A program made the translations under genes and the position numbers. Shown piece by piece: positions 46,414 through 60,400 of a stretch of 64,000 nucleotides of DNA. Origin of the DNA: Dillenia suffruticosa (Eukaryota > Streptophyta > Magnoliopsida > Dilleniales > Dilleniaceae); contig JAVTVX010000008.1 in NCBI GenBank assembly GCA_033439265.1, positions 4,030,001 to 4,094,000 of the forward strand. The letters are read 5' to 3'. The notes under the pieces were generated by a model. That model saw only the letters and a program-made list of their open reading frames with translations, searched no databases and was not told the origin of the DNA. Each line of letters opens with the position of its first letter. Within the stretch, counting starts at the first letter, position 1.

Positions 46414-48600
46414 AACATCTTTAAGGAGTTAAGTGTTGAAGGATGAATATCGTCTCAAGCCTTACTATAAAGGGTTTCAAGTGAAGAAAGTGGAGTTGAT
46501 ACATTTTGAGATTTGATCATGTCTGACCAAAGATGTTAAAGAAAGATGTTTATTGCGAGACAACCCAATTGAATTACTTGGCTGCCGACAGCATCTTGTT
46601 CCTTTCCATTGGAATCGCCACCGCTGCTTTAGTCGCTGTTTTCCATCCAGCTTTGCTCGGATTTCGCAGGCATTTTTGCTTGTGTTCTCACTTATTGCTA
46701 TTGCCGGTTATCAGTGGGTTAATTGGGGTTTGAATTACTTGGCTTCTTAGCTTTTGTTGGTATTTCCTTTGGTGGTTAATTGCTAGCTTTAAAATTGTTT
46801 ATTTTTGAATGCTGGGCTGCTGATTATTGATGGTTTGCAATTGTCAGAAGGGGTTGGTTATTGCTTTTAGTTAACGACGTTTGATTGTTATTTGTTGGCT
46901 GTGAATTGTTGGCTATTTCAAGCAATTAGGCCGCACTTAGTTTTGACAAAGTAGTGATACTCATCTTGCCAAAATTTCATGAGTTGAGAAATTATTGGTT
47001 GATTTTACTTATGGTTGGTGCCTTTGCTTGACTTGGGAAATTATTTCTTAATTGAAGAAGGAATCTGTTGGTTACTGATGGCTTGTTGTTGGACGAAATT
47101 TTGGTTTGGTGATATCTTGTTGATGCCTTGATAATCAATTAGGGGGCAGTCCATTGTTCTTAAACACGTTGCTAATAATTGGTGCACCTTTTCCATTGCT
47201 TGCCTAATTGATTGGTTGACGAGATATGGCCAAAAAGCAAGTACCAATTAAGTCAAAGGCTGTTGGTCATTATTCACAGCCAGCAATCCGAAAGGCTGGG
47301 TCATCTAATGCCAATACGTCATCGGGAAGCGGTCATGACTTGGTAAGAACAAGGGCATCCATATCTCATCAGTGTCTCATATCGGAGGAAATTTGAATTT
47401 GTCTAGAGCGGTTGATATGGAGAGATATCAAACTTGGAGGATTATTTTTTGTTAAGAATGTCCATCCTCCAACACTTAACCCCTTGAAGATTACTGATGA
47501 GATTGTGAGGACGTTTGCTTCAACTGGGTGACGAAATTATATTGCTATTAATTGCCTTGCTTTCATTGATAGGCAATATTATGATCCCAGCCAATCTAAA
47601 AGCTCTTTCCTTAAAGGCCCTGTGTCCAAATATATTCGTTTTTTAGCATACAGTTTTTCAAGAAAGAAAGATAACTCGGGAACTTTCTCCAAGCCTGAGT
47701 TTTTCTTTATTTCGTGCATGCTCAACAATATTAAAGTTAATTTAGGATATTGGTTGGCTTCACAATTCTGTACAGTACTTTCAAAGAAAAATCATTAATT
47801 CTTGGCTCATGCATCACTCACTTGGTGGTGAATCAAGGGGTTCTTGATCTTAATAACATTTGGCTTGTAATATAGACCTTTTGGATTTGGAATGTTTGGA
47901 GAAAATGTGAGTTGTACAACAGGTCAATGATGAATTTCAGTATACTCCTTTGGGTCCTACATGGATCCTGCCTAGACGTGATCGCCCTCGTGTTCATACT
48001 TCGCTTCCAATGTTGGGGATGATTCTGGAGCTTGTACATTCGCACCGTCTCTACCATCTCCTTAGGATCCGTGTAGGGCTTCCAAATAATAAAAAGCAAA
48101 ATGTTTTTGCTTTTTTTTTGTTACATTTTAGCAAAGACTTTTAGTAATGTAGACATTGGCACGCCTAAAACATGTATAGTCTTCTGATCAAAAATTCAAG
48201 TATCACCAAAGTTCAGCGTGACCCAGAGGCATGGGCACATGTTGTCGACCACTAGTCTTATGGAAAATCTGCCCTTGTCGTGAAAACTCAACCGCAACTA
48301 GGCACGGGCAAGTGCCGTTTATCATTAGTTTTTGTCTAAAATGCAATAAAATTAGTTTAACACAAAAATACAAAAGTAACAAAATACATGAAACTAAGGT
48401 AAAGATAAAAATAAACATAAAAATATACCAAAATCTAAAATTAATTGAGTTGTCTGGTTAAACATGATCAAATCTCTTTAAGTTGTATAGATAAGATTCT
48501 CAAATTGTATAAACTCCATTTCCTCCGCTTAAAACCCTTCATCATAAGGATTGAGACGAAATCCATTGACAATAAACTTCTTATCGGTCTTTAAATTTCA
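46414..48600 (+). mobile_element. Fossil mobile element of unclear class, with inverted arms
   Basis: A broken repeat-bounded unit. Its ends (about 46414–46575 and the reverse complement of about 48430–48600) are diverged inverted repeats sharing TCGTCTCAA-CCTTA, AAGGGTTT-AAG-G-AG and GATTTGATCATGT, with one indel of about 30 bases. Inside, from about 47220 to 48010 on the plus strand, are pieces of one protein that I have seen described as a putative plant transposon protein; typical words are GPVSKYIRFLAYS and NNIKVNLGYWLASQF. It is broken in several places and looks old. The inverted arms would suit a Mutator-like element; a link to an LTR element cannot be excluded. I do not recognise a transposase, integrase or reverse transcriptase. 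Confidence 0.5.
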
Positions 48601-48884
48601 AATTTTCACTGTACTATAACGAAAAATATTAGTAACAATAAAAATGTCATTATAACGAAAATGCAATTTACCTAGAAAAAACTTAAATCTTAAGTGATAG
48701 ATGAGAATTTTTTTGGCCAACCACAAATGTTTTTCTTGAAAGTTGTTGGTCATGAAAAGCCTTACTCCTCTATTTGTAAATCACAGCATTTTTATAAGTT
48801 TCATTTCTATCTCCTCTAATACTTGCAATTACAACTTCCTATGTATTCTCGCGTCACCCTGGTTCATATTACACTTTTTTATTG

Positions 48885-49014
48885 CCCAAATAATGTAAAT
48901 AATATATGGTTTTATTCTTTTTTTTTTTTGAGTGTTTTGGCAATAGACCTCCCATGACAACAATCATATACGAGTAATTTTTTCATAGAATTTTTTTCTC
49001 TAAAAAAAAAATGG
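48885..49014. repeat. Direct repeat, right copy
   Basis: Partner of 46280–46411 in the same orientation, about 2.5 kb apart, bracketing the fossil element. Far too long to be a normal target-site duplication. Confidence 0.8.
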
Positions 49015-50183
49015 GGGAGAAAAAGAATGAGCAATGTTTGTTTTTACAAGCAATCCCTATAAAGCAACTGGGAACCGGCATAGGAATAGATAATCCATCA
49101 CAGAGAATAGGAAAAAAAATCAGCTTCTCTAACAGTCATGAACTCCCCCTCTTTTCCAGCAAAGCACCTGAATAATACCACTACAGACTCTCCGGACAAT
49201 CTCTAATAGAACAACAGCAGTAGCAGCAGAAAGTGTTTTTAAGGACTCAAAAGAGTATGCAAACCCTAGGTTTGCCAAATTCTCTTTTCTATACTCTTCC
49301 TTCTGTAAGTTTTTTAAGTCTTATAATAGGTACATGTAATCAACCTTTCTTTTGTAATTCGCATGAGGGGCCTAAATGACTATGCAGATATGATCTGAAC
49401 AAACTTAGGTACATGTATGACCCACCATGCTCAGCAGAATCAATCTCTAAAACAAAAGGCATTCGGTGCTGGATAACTCATACAGTCCACCAGAAGGGAT
49501 TCTGCATTCACTCCCATAACACTAACGTAGACTCCAGTTGAGAAGCCACGTCCGCTCATCTAGCTTGAAAGTATCATCCCAACACCGGGACATTGTTCCT
49601 TACGGGACTTGCCACTATATATTACAATAATCATAGTACGCGAATCCCATGGGGATGTGTTCCTCTTATAAGATTTGTCATGACTAGAGCAACCAGACTA
49701 CCCCTTACTCGAACTTACCATCCCCTCTCGAAGGAGCCTGAGTAAGAAAAGCAAGCTACTACTAAAAAAATGAAAATGAGAAAGTAATGTGGTAGCCGAG
49801 ACAAAGGATGGTAAAGGCACAAGCTAAGATGCAGGACAATCCGGATCTTCCAAAAATTACCAAGTAGTCTACAGTTCTGGGATTGGAGAAAATAGAGGAA
49901 AAATCACAGAACTAGATTCCGTCTCCAATTAGTACACCAAATCTCACCAGTCTCAATCAAAATACAATCACATTACTAGAATGCAGAAAATGGAAAACGT
50001 TGGGTACAAACTAACTGCATAAGATTTAAACAAGACCAACATATAAGGATACAATGAGGTATTTGACATATATAAATGTAATTTTTCTCCTTTCTCACAC
50101 ATCACCAACAAACAACTACAATCTTAAAATGGAATAACTTACATTGTATCTGAAGACCCTCTTACATATAATTGAAGGCCCTC
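49015..50183. other. 3' flank of the permease gene
   Basis: Probable 3' UTR of the minus-strand permease gene plus spacer. Open frames are short and no gene family is recognisable. Confidence 0.4.
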
Positions 50184-52263
50184 TTAATCCAATTTTGAAG
50201 CTCCTGACAAAATCTCAGTATATTCATACATTGTTTTAGAAGATTCTAAATCTGAGAGAAGGCCACGTGAGGCCTCATCTCTAATTTCTTCTTGTTGTTG
50301 TGACAGAACTGGATGGCCTTTGATGTCTTTACCAGAATGCATGAGTGGTTGCTCCAAATTGAACCGACACCACTTTCTCTCCTTCACATAAATAATGGCA
50401 GGATACAAGACAAATCCCACAACCATCACTATGCCGCTCACAAGAAGTGTCCTCAGGGAAGCCAAGCACATAACAAGAACAAGTAAAATAGCTGGAGGGA
50501 TACAAAGCATCGTCACACCAAATGTTCCAAATGGAATTCTGTAAGGTCTGTGAAGATCTGGCTTCTTGATCCTCAATCTTATAAATGCTGCAAACTCAAG
50601 AAGCATTCCTAGCGAGTATAGGAAATTAAGAAATTCAATGATCTCTTGGAAACTCATCCACGATAAGAAAATGACTCCAGTTGCAGAGCACAGTATGCTG
50701 ATTGTGGGTGTCCCATACTTGGATCTACAAGGATGAAATGAAAATGAAAAGGTCAGTCCTCAAAATCACAAATGCATGCATTCCAAAAAATTATGAACCT
50801 ACTTTACATAGTTGTTAAAATTCTGATCCTATCTAAATGTTCTTGCGTTTGTATAACCACTACTAGTCGGAACCGTGTAGATTCCCAATCCAGTTCCCCT
50901 CTTTTACTCTTGAAATCAACTTGACAAAATCCTTATTTCAGCAACCTTGGAACTTATGTTCTAGGATGTCTGTAAAATATTACACTTCTTAAGCTTTGAT
51001 AGTATAAAAAATTTACATGCAAGATGTTATTTTTTCAACAATCTTTTATGTCAAAAATTAAATTAACTTAGTAATGAATCTTAAGACTATTTTCCTTATA
51101 CTCGACAAGTTTAGTGTTTCTTGTGGCGGGAGAAATTAGCAATTGAATTAACTTTTAGGATCACAATGAAAATGATAACATGCTTTCCTCCTAACAAAAG
51201 TGCTTTCTTAAATCAGATGATCAATGACTTGAACTTAGCAAAAATAGACCAACTTCATGGAAGAAAATCCAAGTAAAATCACTAACCTTGACGCAAAAAT
51301 AGAAGGAAGCATTCCCATCTCGCTCATCCCAAGAAGTTGGAAGGCATCACCACTCATTTCAGCTTCAAACAAACCCAAATTGGATATTGCAGCAGCAGCT
51401 TGAATCCACCATTTCAGCCACACCCCTCCAATCAACATTCCAACCTCTGCAAAATACCCATCAGTCCACTCACTAGATGCGGAACTCAAAGCTCCAGTAC
51501 CCGCAAGAAGGGGAATGACATATGAACTTACCACAAAAATCACAGCCCCAAGAAGTGCCTGAGGAAATATCCTACTCGGGTCCTCAACCTCCCCTGCAAG
51601 AGTACTTGCCTTGTCCCAATAATTCAAATTCCAAAACATACTGTTGAAGTACCCTCTCCAATCCACCTTGTTAAAATCAACAATTAACCATTGTCTAGGT
51701 TTTAGTTTGGGAATAGAAACAAAAGCCATTACTAGAAAAGGTGATAGGGAGAAAACTGCAAGTGACACTGCAGTTAATCCAACAACGTTTAGGCCTCTAT
51801 AATTCAAGTATGTAAGAGAAAAGGTAAGACCAATAAGAGCAGGAATTCGCGCAACCATACGGCTAAATATTGGAAATGTATGTTTTAAGTAGTCAAGAAG
51901 CAACACAGGATACAAAGCATTGTCCATAACACCACTAAACCATTTCCAAAACCCTTCTTGAAAACCCCAGAAGGGACCAAAAGCTGATTGAATCCAGAGC
52001 ACATACCCTCCATTTTCAGGGAAACTTGTTGCAAGTTCAGCTGTAATCAGGGCTTCAGGGATGCTCCAGAAAATGGGAAAAATCAAAAAACCTAACAATG
52101 CTAGTAAGGGGCCTCCTCCAGCCCTAACTGAATCTTCAACACCAAAAGGACCCCCGGAAACTTCATAGAAAATTAATGCTATTAGAGGTAAAAGAGTTAA
52201 TTTAGGGTTTGATTTTACATCATTGCTTTTGGAAGTACTAACCATTCCCTCCTCCCCACCCAT
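50184..52263 (-). CDS. Polyamine/amino-acid permease, PUT (LAT-like, APC) family
   Basis: Membrane transporter of the amino acid–polyamine–organocation superfamily. Two exons on the minus strand, 52263–51287 and 50724–50184, join in phase (AG|A codon) to give 505 aa. The ATG at 52263 ([15 protein letters not shown]) is chosen because the frame upstream starts only with a TTG. About twelve hydrophobic segments are visible. The first helix has [16 protein letters not shown], with the unwound GGPFG typical of plant PUT/LAT proteins. Further on are [39 protein letters not shown] and [21 protein letters not shown], then RRLRI-type helix breaks and the [12 protein letters not shown] loop in exon 2. 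The C-terminus is hydrophilic. Plant relatives (RMV1/PUT1–5) take up polyamines and paraquat; At3g19553 is the kind of match I would expect, but the exact orthologue is not certain. Confidence 0.93.
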
Positions 52264-52840
52264 CAACTCTGAGAGTGAGAGAGGGCTAAGATCAGGCAAA
52301 TTTGTTCAACAAAGGTGTAGATTTGAAAAAAATAATGAACTGGGTTATGATTGGAATTGAGAATAACACAATAGAGATGCAATCTCTCAAGCAAAATTCA
52401 CCAGACCCGTCGACTGAAAATCAGTGAACAGAGAAAGAGGGGGCGAGGCTTGCAAAATTTGTTTAAACAAATGTGTAGATTTGAAGAAACACAGAGGGGT
52501 TGTGATTGGAATTGCAGGGGACAAAAAGACCTTATTTAAAATGCAATTTTAGGTTTGAGGTTTCGGTTCGAAGGTTCAAAAATGTGGGGCGGGTTCATCT
52601 CTCTCGACCGGTTCACGTTCAAGCGAAGGGTGATCGAGGGGACCAAAACTCATCAGACGCATAGACTGAAAAAGGGTGCTTTGCAGATTTGAATGAAGAA
52701 AAATACCTGCTTAGAAGGATTTCTGAACAGGATCCTGAAATTTTGTATGACATAATTAGCATGATTGAATTGTAGTTGGGAATGTAAAAATCTCGGTTTC
52801 GAAGATTCTACAAATCACTCTCTCTCTCTCTCTCCCCCCT
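52264..52840 (-). promoter_or_regulatory. Permease 5' leader/promoter with duplicated blocks
   Basis: Two diverged copies of a block with CAAATTTGTT-AA-AAA-G, TGTAGATTTGAA and TTATGATTGGAATTG/TTGTGATTGGAATTG start at about 52297 and 52452. A following block, CACCAGACCCGTCGACTGAAA or CATCAGACGCATAGACTGAAA, is likewise duplicated at about 52401 and 52650. A CT run is at 52818–52834 (GA in the sense direction). Confidence 0.5.
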
Positions 52841-54426
52841 CCCCCCCATCCCACACCCCAATTCATGGAAACTATGATTATTGATTTTTGAAGATAACAA
52901 TAATATAATTTGGATTACTCCACTTTTGTTGCGTGGAGAGTGGGATACACTGAATGTAAAGATGATGGCAAATAGGAAGGTGTCACTCACGCGGTTCCCA
53001 AGAGCATCAGCTCTTCAATGATTCCGAAGATATTGAAATTTGGCGGTCATAGTCAGCCACGAAGCTACTGGCCCTTCGATCAAGCAATGAAGTCGAAGAT
53101 AACACCATGCTTTTGAACGCCTCTTACACTTGTCTGAAAGAAAATAATAATAATAATAATAATAATATTTTTTAAAAACAAAAACTTAATTATAAAATTA
53201 AAAACTTAAATAATTATTATTTTAAAATAATTTTTAAACTATTTTTCATTTAAAATGTTTTGCCAAACTACATCGAGACAACTTTTCTTCTATTTATTTT
53301 GTAGGATACCCCATATGGTTAGTCAAATTTTTTTAATTAAAAATTATTTTAAAATATGGATTAATTTAATTTAAAAATTAGTATTAAAAGGACAATTTTT
53401 TGTCTTTTTAGGGGACAAGTCCCGTTTAACTCATGATTATTTGATGGTTATTATAATAATATAAGAAAGTTCAATTATTTATTAGAATATTTTACGGGTA
53501 AATTCTTTCAAATATTTTCCGGCAATTTTTTTAAATTAAAATTCTTCATAAATTTATTTTTATCAAGAACGGCATATTTCATGAAAAATCTTTATGTTAA
53601 ACACAAATTTGTAGCATAAAAAATGCAACCAAGATAAAAATTAAAAAATCTTTGTGAGATCTTTTTATTAGAATATGAAAATACATGTAAATTTCTTGGT
53701 TATAAATAGAATACCGAATCAAATTAATTAAGATTAATTTAGATTTATTTGTATATTGTATATGATGGTGGATAGAAAATGAGTTAACCTTAGACTATTT
53801 AATCCCCATTTTATACTTGTTGTTGGCACAAGATATTACGCTTTTATTCTTTTTTTATCTCTTTTCTCATCGAATTTTTATGTAAAAAGCTATTTTAAGA
53901 AAAAAAAGAAAAAAATTATAATATGTAATTATAACAATATAAGATTATTCTAATAGAAATAAAAATTATTTTAATAAATTATATTTCTTGTATTTTTATG
54001 AATTTGTTAGGTCCAACCTAAATTTTTTATTTATGTTTAAACGTGTGATATAAGACACAGAGAGAGATCTTAGCAAAATGGGTGAATCTGAACCTAATTA
54101 AGGATTGGATTCTTATCCCTGCTCCAAAACCTCTAGATTAATGTGAAGCTTTGATTCAAATTGAGGTGATATATATAAATTGCCTCCTTTACCTTTAGGG
54201 CACATATCTTCAGTTTTGGTAACAAAATTTGTTTTGCTTCTTCAAATATGCATGCACAATAGCCTACTTACATAGATCTACAATGCCCCAGGAACAGCCT
54301 ACTGAAAGGAGCAAGTAAGCTCAATAGACATTGAGCGCTTCTTCTCATTTGTAGACCCTTGACTTGATTAAGGGCATCCTATACAATGGGCATTTTTCTC
54401 AAACTGCAACTTCAAGGCGCCATCAG
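52841..54426. other. AT-rich intergenic spacer
   Basis: AT-rich with an AAT microsatellite at 53143–53168 and a few promoter-like patches. No gene seen. The last about 200 bases probably include the 3' UTR of the TIO gene. Confidence 0.5.
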
Positions 54427-57400
54427 TTATGCTGCTTGGGTTGGGGCGTCAGCCCTTAATTTGCTGAGAATCACAGATGCATAATTAGCAATTTTTGGTT
54501 CTGGGGATTGCCGAAGTCGTGCAATAATAGGGAGTTGTTCAGAGGCACGAAGAAATTGTCTACACCGAGGATATGAGCACATCTTGGCTAAAGCAAAGAG
54601 TGCAATCTTAAGAGGTGATTCATTTGGAGTGTCAGGTCTGCTCGGGTTCAACGCCACTGCTGAATAATCCCTAATCAATATCAATAAAGCCTGCAAGATT
54701 TTATAGAGGGAAGCAGTCACGAGTGAAGGAAAGTGGCATAATATTCAACTTGATATTACCTCAACATAAATTATTTCGACATACTATCTGAAAAAATTAA
54801 AGTAGGCATTCCAACCCCCCCCCCCCAAAAAAAAGACTTGTACTGCCTAAGAAGTGCAAAAACTTGGAAATTAAGACGAGTCAAATTTGTTGCCTAAGTC
54901 GGGGCTTCAACAATTGACATGAGAAAGGAATTAGCAAGGATGAGTAGAATGAGAAGCACAGTTATACTGCCTATTAGAAGAGGGGCAAAAAAAAAAAAAG
55001 AACACTTTTGTAAACCTGCATGGCTCCTTTGGAGACAATATCTTCGCATAGCTTGTCAGAGTTCCGAACAAGATTACTTAGTGCACCAGCAGCATTTTCT
55101 TTGGCCTTGTCTTCCTCAGGTAGAAGCAGCAGACTGGCGAGTTGAGGTATGGATCCCTTAAGCTCTTCATATAACAAGTCATTGTGGTATGCGGCATTGC
55201 CAATCTGGAGAGATAAAAATCAATCAATAGTGGTTTGGAGTTGTTTATTTCCTGTCTACTGATTGGGAACATCCAGTCCAGGAGAAGAAAGTTGTGTTGT
55301 CATCAATAATAATAAGAAAAAAAAATTATTAAAAAAAATTGATGATGTTAACTTTCTTGTTCCTTGAACCTAACAATGGTGTATCAAGAATTGATGGGAG
55401 TCCTTACTGCAAAACAAGCAAATTTCCGGGTACGCCTGTCTTGATCAGCACATCGAACAATCAGAAGGTGAATAATATCATGCTGTGCCTGTATTGTCAA
55501 ACAAAACGTAAGAAGCTTGACCCAACTTGCATCACAGAGTAATCTAACAAAATGGTATTGTAAAAAGCATCAGTTAGTTCACAAATAATAATAATAACAA
55601 CAACAACAATAATAATAATAATAAAATATGTTGCAACAACGTTTCTGAAGAGATGAATTATTATTGAGATTCTGTTGTTCATTTATTACCAGCGCCTTGT
55701 AGAAGTAAGAGCTATGGCGACACATATTGCCCACAGCACTACAAGCCTTTGCACGTAGATTAGAGTCTTCATGGGTCAGAAAATACTTCAAGGAATCCAG
55801 TATATCTGCCCCCTCGATGTGTATGTAAAATGCCTGCATTGAAATATGTGTTGAATGTATCTTACTATGGGAACATTTATAGGTGTAATGTGTTATTGGA
55901 GTTGACAATCACCAATCAAGATAAAAAAAAATGCTGCTTTAAACAATTAAAAGACAATAGCCGTTCAAAGAAAGTCTACTCAAGGAGAAGATTCTTAACT
56001 CTTGGCTTGGACTAATATTATCCTGTGGGCTAGAAATGGCATGGATTAATAAGAGGTTTAATTGTACGAGCAGGACTCCATTCTAATTTCAGAGCAGAAA
56101 TATGAGAAAATTCATGGTTTAATCCCTGGAGTCAGTTGCTTAACTTGGTTATTAAGATTTTGAAAAACATTAGGTATTTTTCAACTAACAAAGACTAAGT
56201 ATGAAAAATTACATGGTTTGAGCAGTATTCATTTGTAGATTCCATACATTTCAAGAAAATTAAATAACAAACCCAGTTTATGAATTTCCTTTTGCAGCGA
56301 TGGGTTTGGGCTATTTGATTCTTAGTGACTGATGGATAGATCTACTCCTTGAGATTATACTACAGAAAAAATGTATAAATGCCACAAAAGGGAATGTAGA
56401 AAAACACTTCTAGAACTTGCAAATTTAGCTAGAACAGGTGAAAGCAGAAAGAAGCTTACCTGATCCAAGCGGGCAAGATCAGAAATTATCATCAGAACAT
56501 CCAATGTGACCTCTCTAGGACTTGAACCATCAAACAACCTTCTGACTCTGCTTCTATCCAACAAGCCCTTGTCAAGCAATTGTACAGCAAGAGGATGGCA
56601 ACCTGCCATTTTAGCTAGAAAAGCAACAGGCCACCCCACATCTTTTAAGTCCAAGTGATCCACACACTGTAAAATAATGCCAGGCACACCAACCTGCAAG
56701 CTTCAAACTAGTATGTGTAAATATAGATCTCCAGACCAAGATGGTGACCAAATCTGGATCTTGCTGTGTCTTTCTTGTCAAATGCAGTTAGTGAGTGAAT
56801 GATTATTACGAAGCGAATCTATGAAAGCCATGACTGAAGAAACAAAAGTTTTGAAATATTGGCTCTTCACCTAATAATATGGCATAATCTCAAACAACAA
56901 ACAGGAATGGAAAAAGAAAAAAAGAAAGAAAAAAAAAGCAGATTCCATTTATGCAACCATAAAAGAGAATGCACAATGAAACCTAGGAAAACAGGGGAAA
57001 AATGAAAAGGGAAGAGGAAAAAATGTAGAAGATATAACCTCCATAAGAAAATGGATATATCTTTTCATGTGTTCCCTGATTGCTTTCAACATGTCTTTGT
57101 CATCCACGCATACTTTCCCACCAGGAATGCCTGCATTGAGAACTGATCCACTCGCCATGGAAGCCATGGCAGATGGCACACTGGGAGAATCTTGTACAGC
57201 AACAAAAGGAAATGCTAAGAAATCAATTACTGAGTTCACAACATCCCTGACCCCATCCCTTCCTCCACCAGGACCACCCCATTCCTTCACCAGCTGGAGA
57301 TGCACACCAGATATCAGCTCTGCTATTAGCTTAATATGTTCTTTCCTTAATAGAATTTGTTGAAAAGTGGAAGATCCACCAGAAAGGCAAAGATATATTG

Positions 57401-60400
57401 AAGAAATTGTCCATACAACCCCAACGGGTGACAAGCCGACACAATCCTTTCTGCCTTCAATTCCTTCAGGAGATGCATTCAGAATATTTTTTGCTAACAA
57501 ATTCATTAGAAGTTGGGGTACTCCACTTGCGCACAACTGTTGAGTAGCTAATGGTCCTCCCCACTTTAGCCTCGAATGCAATAGACCAACACAACCATCA
57601 CCCAAGCCATGCCAATTCGAAAGCATCCCATTAAGGCTGGTTGGATGCATTTCATCCCCATCTGCAGCAGTAATCTTCAGGTGGTCACAAAGTGTGGTGG
57701 TCCGAGGGATCAAAGTTACTGCAACCTCAGAGATGGATGAATCAACAATTCCTGTTTCAAGAAACAGAATAGACGCAAAAGCCAGCATAGCAGATGCACT
57801 ATGAGGTTGAATGCACATCTTTGACCTATCATCAGAAGAAATGTGGTGAGCAAGGACTGAGAGTCGGGAAAGTTGCTTATTTGAAGAGGTTGTGAGCATA
57901 AACAATGCAGAATTTCTTCCAGCTGATTTGAAAGATTGAGCAATTGTGGCAAGGACAAGACTTGAATGCATAACCAGAACATGTGGATTTGCTATTCTGC
58001 ACTTGGAGTTACCCATTTCTCCCGTGTGTGGATCTTTATTTGAAGATGAAGCACACGAAGTTAATATAGCAAATATTTCTGAAATTATTGTACCATCTCC
58101 TCCCCCACTGACGACAGTAGTAACAGGCAGAGATACAGGCAAGCCACAGAGAACAACTGGAATAATTCCACCACGAAGGGAGCACCTTAAAACAAGCTGA
58201 AACACAGGAATTTCATCATTCTTTTATACTACAAGACAGAAAACTATCATGTGGCGATTCATGATGTAAAATATTAGCTTCTTCAACGATCTCTGAGGAC
58301 ATTGACCCAAATTCTAAAATCCAGGCATTCAAGATAAAGTTGGGTTGAGCATTTCAACTATAATCTCAGTTTCCCCATTAGGAATCCAACATTTTTCTCT
58401 ATCAGGGATAGACATTAGCAAGCAGTTCCTCACCAAGCAGAAAATGAGTTAGTTATCCACAGAATATCAGGAAGAAAAAAACAACTACACAATAAGTATA
58501 GCTCAACGATAAATTAAACCTACACAAATATATATTAGAAAAAGGAAGTGATTTAACAAACTTCACGATCTGAGAAGCAGGTCTGAACAACAAACTTCAC
58601 TAAAGGGCGGAACACAAGAACCTATACAAGCCAACTGCTTAGGAAGGCGACAAGCATACTAGATGGATGTGGGGAATATTAGAAATCTCTGTTTTATAGA
58701 ACATCATTTATATGGAAAAGAAGCATACACTTGGCCCCAATACCCCCCAGATAGGCTATAAGATATTTATTAAAACAAATGAACAAGTAGTTATGGAGTA
58801 TATGAGTTCAAAAAGGGTACGGTAATTAATTAAAATAAACACCTGAATACCAGCAGACAGGGCAGCCTCGGGACCTTTCTTAAGACAATGATAGATAGCA
58901 ACTTGAACAGCTTTGGATTTGACAAATGTTTCGGCGATTGAGTCAATAACCTTTGCTGATTCTGGCCCAACCACTGAAGTTCGATGTTGGTTCTTAGCAT
59001 CAAGTGCAGGTGAGGAAAGGATCCTCAAAGACTTAATTGGAAATAGATGGGTATTTTCTTTGAGATAAAGAATTTCCAATGCATTTGTCAATGACCAAAT
59101 AGCTCTACAAGCCTCACAAGCAGCTGGCAGTAAATTTGAGGAACCCAAGGTGAGGCTTGAGCCAGAAGTTTCTAAGCAATGCAGCAACAGATTCACCAAA
59201 CCAGATGTACTAGCATGGTCCAAAACCTGTTTTAGGGTTTCATTCAACAATGAAGGAGCAGAAACTGCCTGTGTTTGAAGAGTGTGAGCAACTCGAGACA
59301 ACATGGCTGTTATGCAGGAGCTGCATGAATATAGAACCTTTCCAGATGTATCTTCAGTGCCGCGAATAACCTATGTAATCAATCGCATGAAAATTGGTAG
59401 TAGATCTCAACAATTGTCAAATATTAAGAAATTCCATACAAGGAAAAATGACCTGCAAAAACAAGTCCACTAAGGCAACCCAAAGCCCAAAATATGAACT
59501 CCCAATGCCATCACTGTTGTCCACCAACTTTCTGATGATTGAAAAACTCTGTAAGTGCATAGAGTGACAGAGTGAATCAGCTAATAACTTTGGCAGGACA
59601 TGTTCTAAGGTTTACGACATCAACTGAATATGCAATCTTTATCTTTTTAAAAGTGAACATGTTAGCAATTGGAAAGAGCCAAGAGGGTCATAGACACATA
59701 AGAAATGATTTAAATTCTAAAGATTGTTTTGTACTTCATACTTCAAAGATCAATCATATCGATAAGCAATAGCAATGCTAGATCAACTGACAACACTAAG
59801 TTTGATATGTATGCGGGTAACTCAAATAGTGGAACTTGTGGACTTTCTTGTAAGTTTGAGAAACTTTAGAATCAAGGAATGAAGAGGGATGTTCAAATGC
59901 ACAGTGTTTGCTTAAAATGATTTAAAGAATTAAGTGCAATCATCAAGATGGAAATTCAGTTTGATGGCTGCCGGGGGCTATACCTTTGCTGTTAAGTCAT
60001 TACCATCGGATGACTTCAGCTTTATAACAGCAGAGACGAAACCAAGAAGCTCACATAGTATCTTATCAACTAGTTCACCAGGATGTATTGCATTAGCTGT
60101 TGCTAAATTGGAAAGGACCCTTAATGACTGACATGCTTTGAGAAGATCTTGATCCCTGAACAGTTTTAAAATGGCATTACTGGAAAAACAGCAATATGCA
60201 ACATGACTCCTTGAGTCAATTAAAAAGCGTTTGACCTTAAAATGACGTATGGTTGAAAAAAGAAAAGGAGGTCTGGTGCTAACACAGTTAACTCTAAATA
60301 CTACCAGATGAGACCAAATGAAATTTAAGATGGCATTGAACTCAAATGTACCTGTCAGAATTTTGATCTTCGGAAAAATCTTTTAAAGGCGCCAATATCA

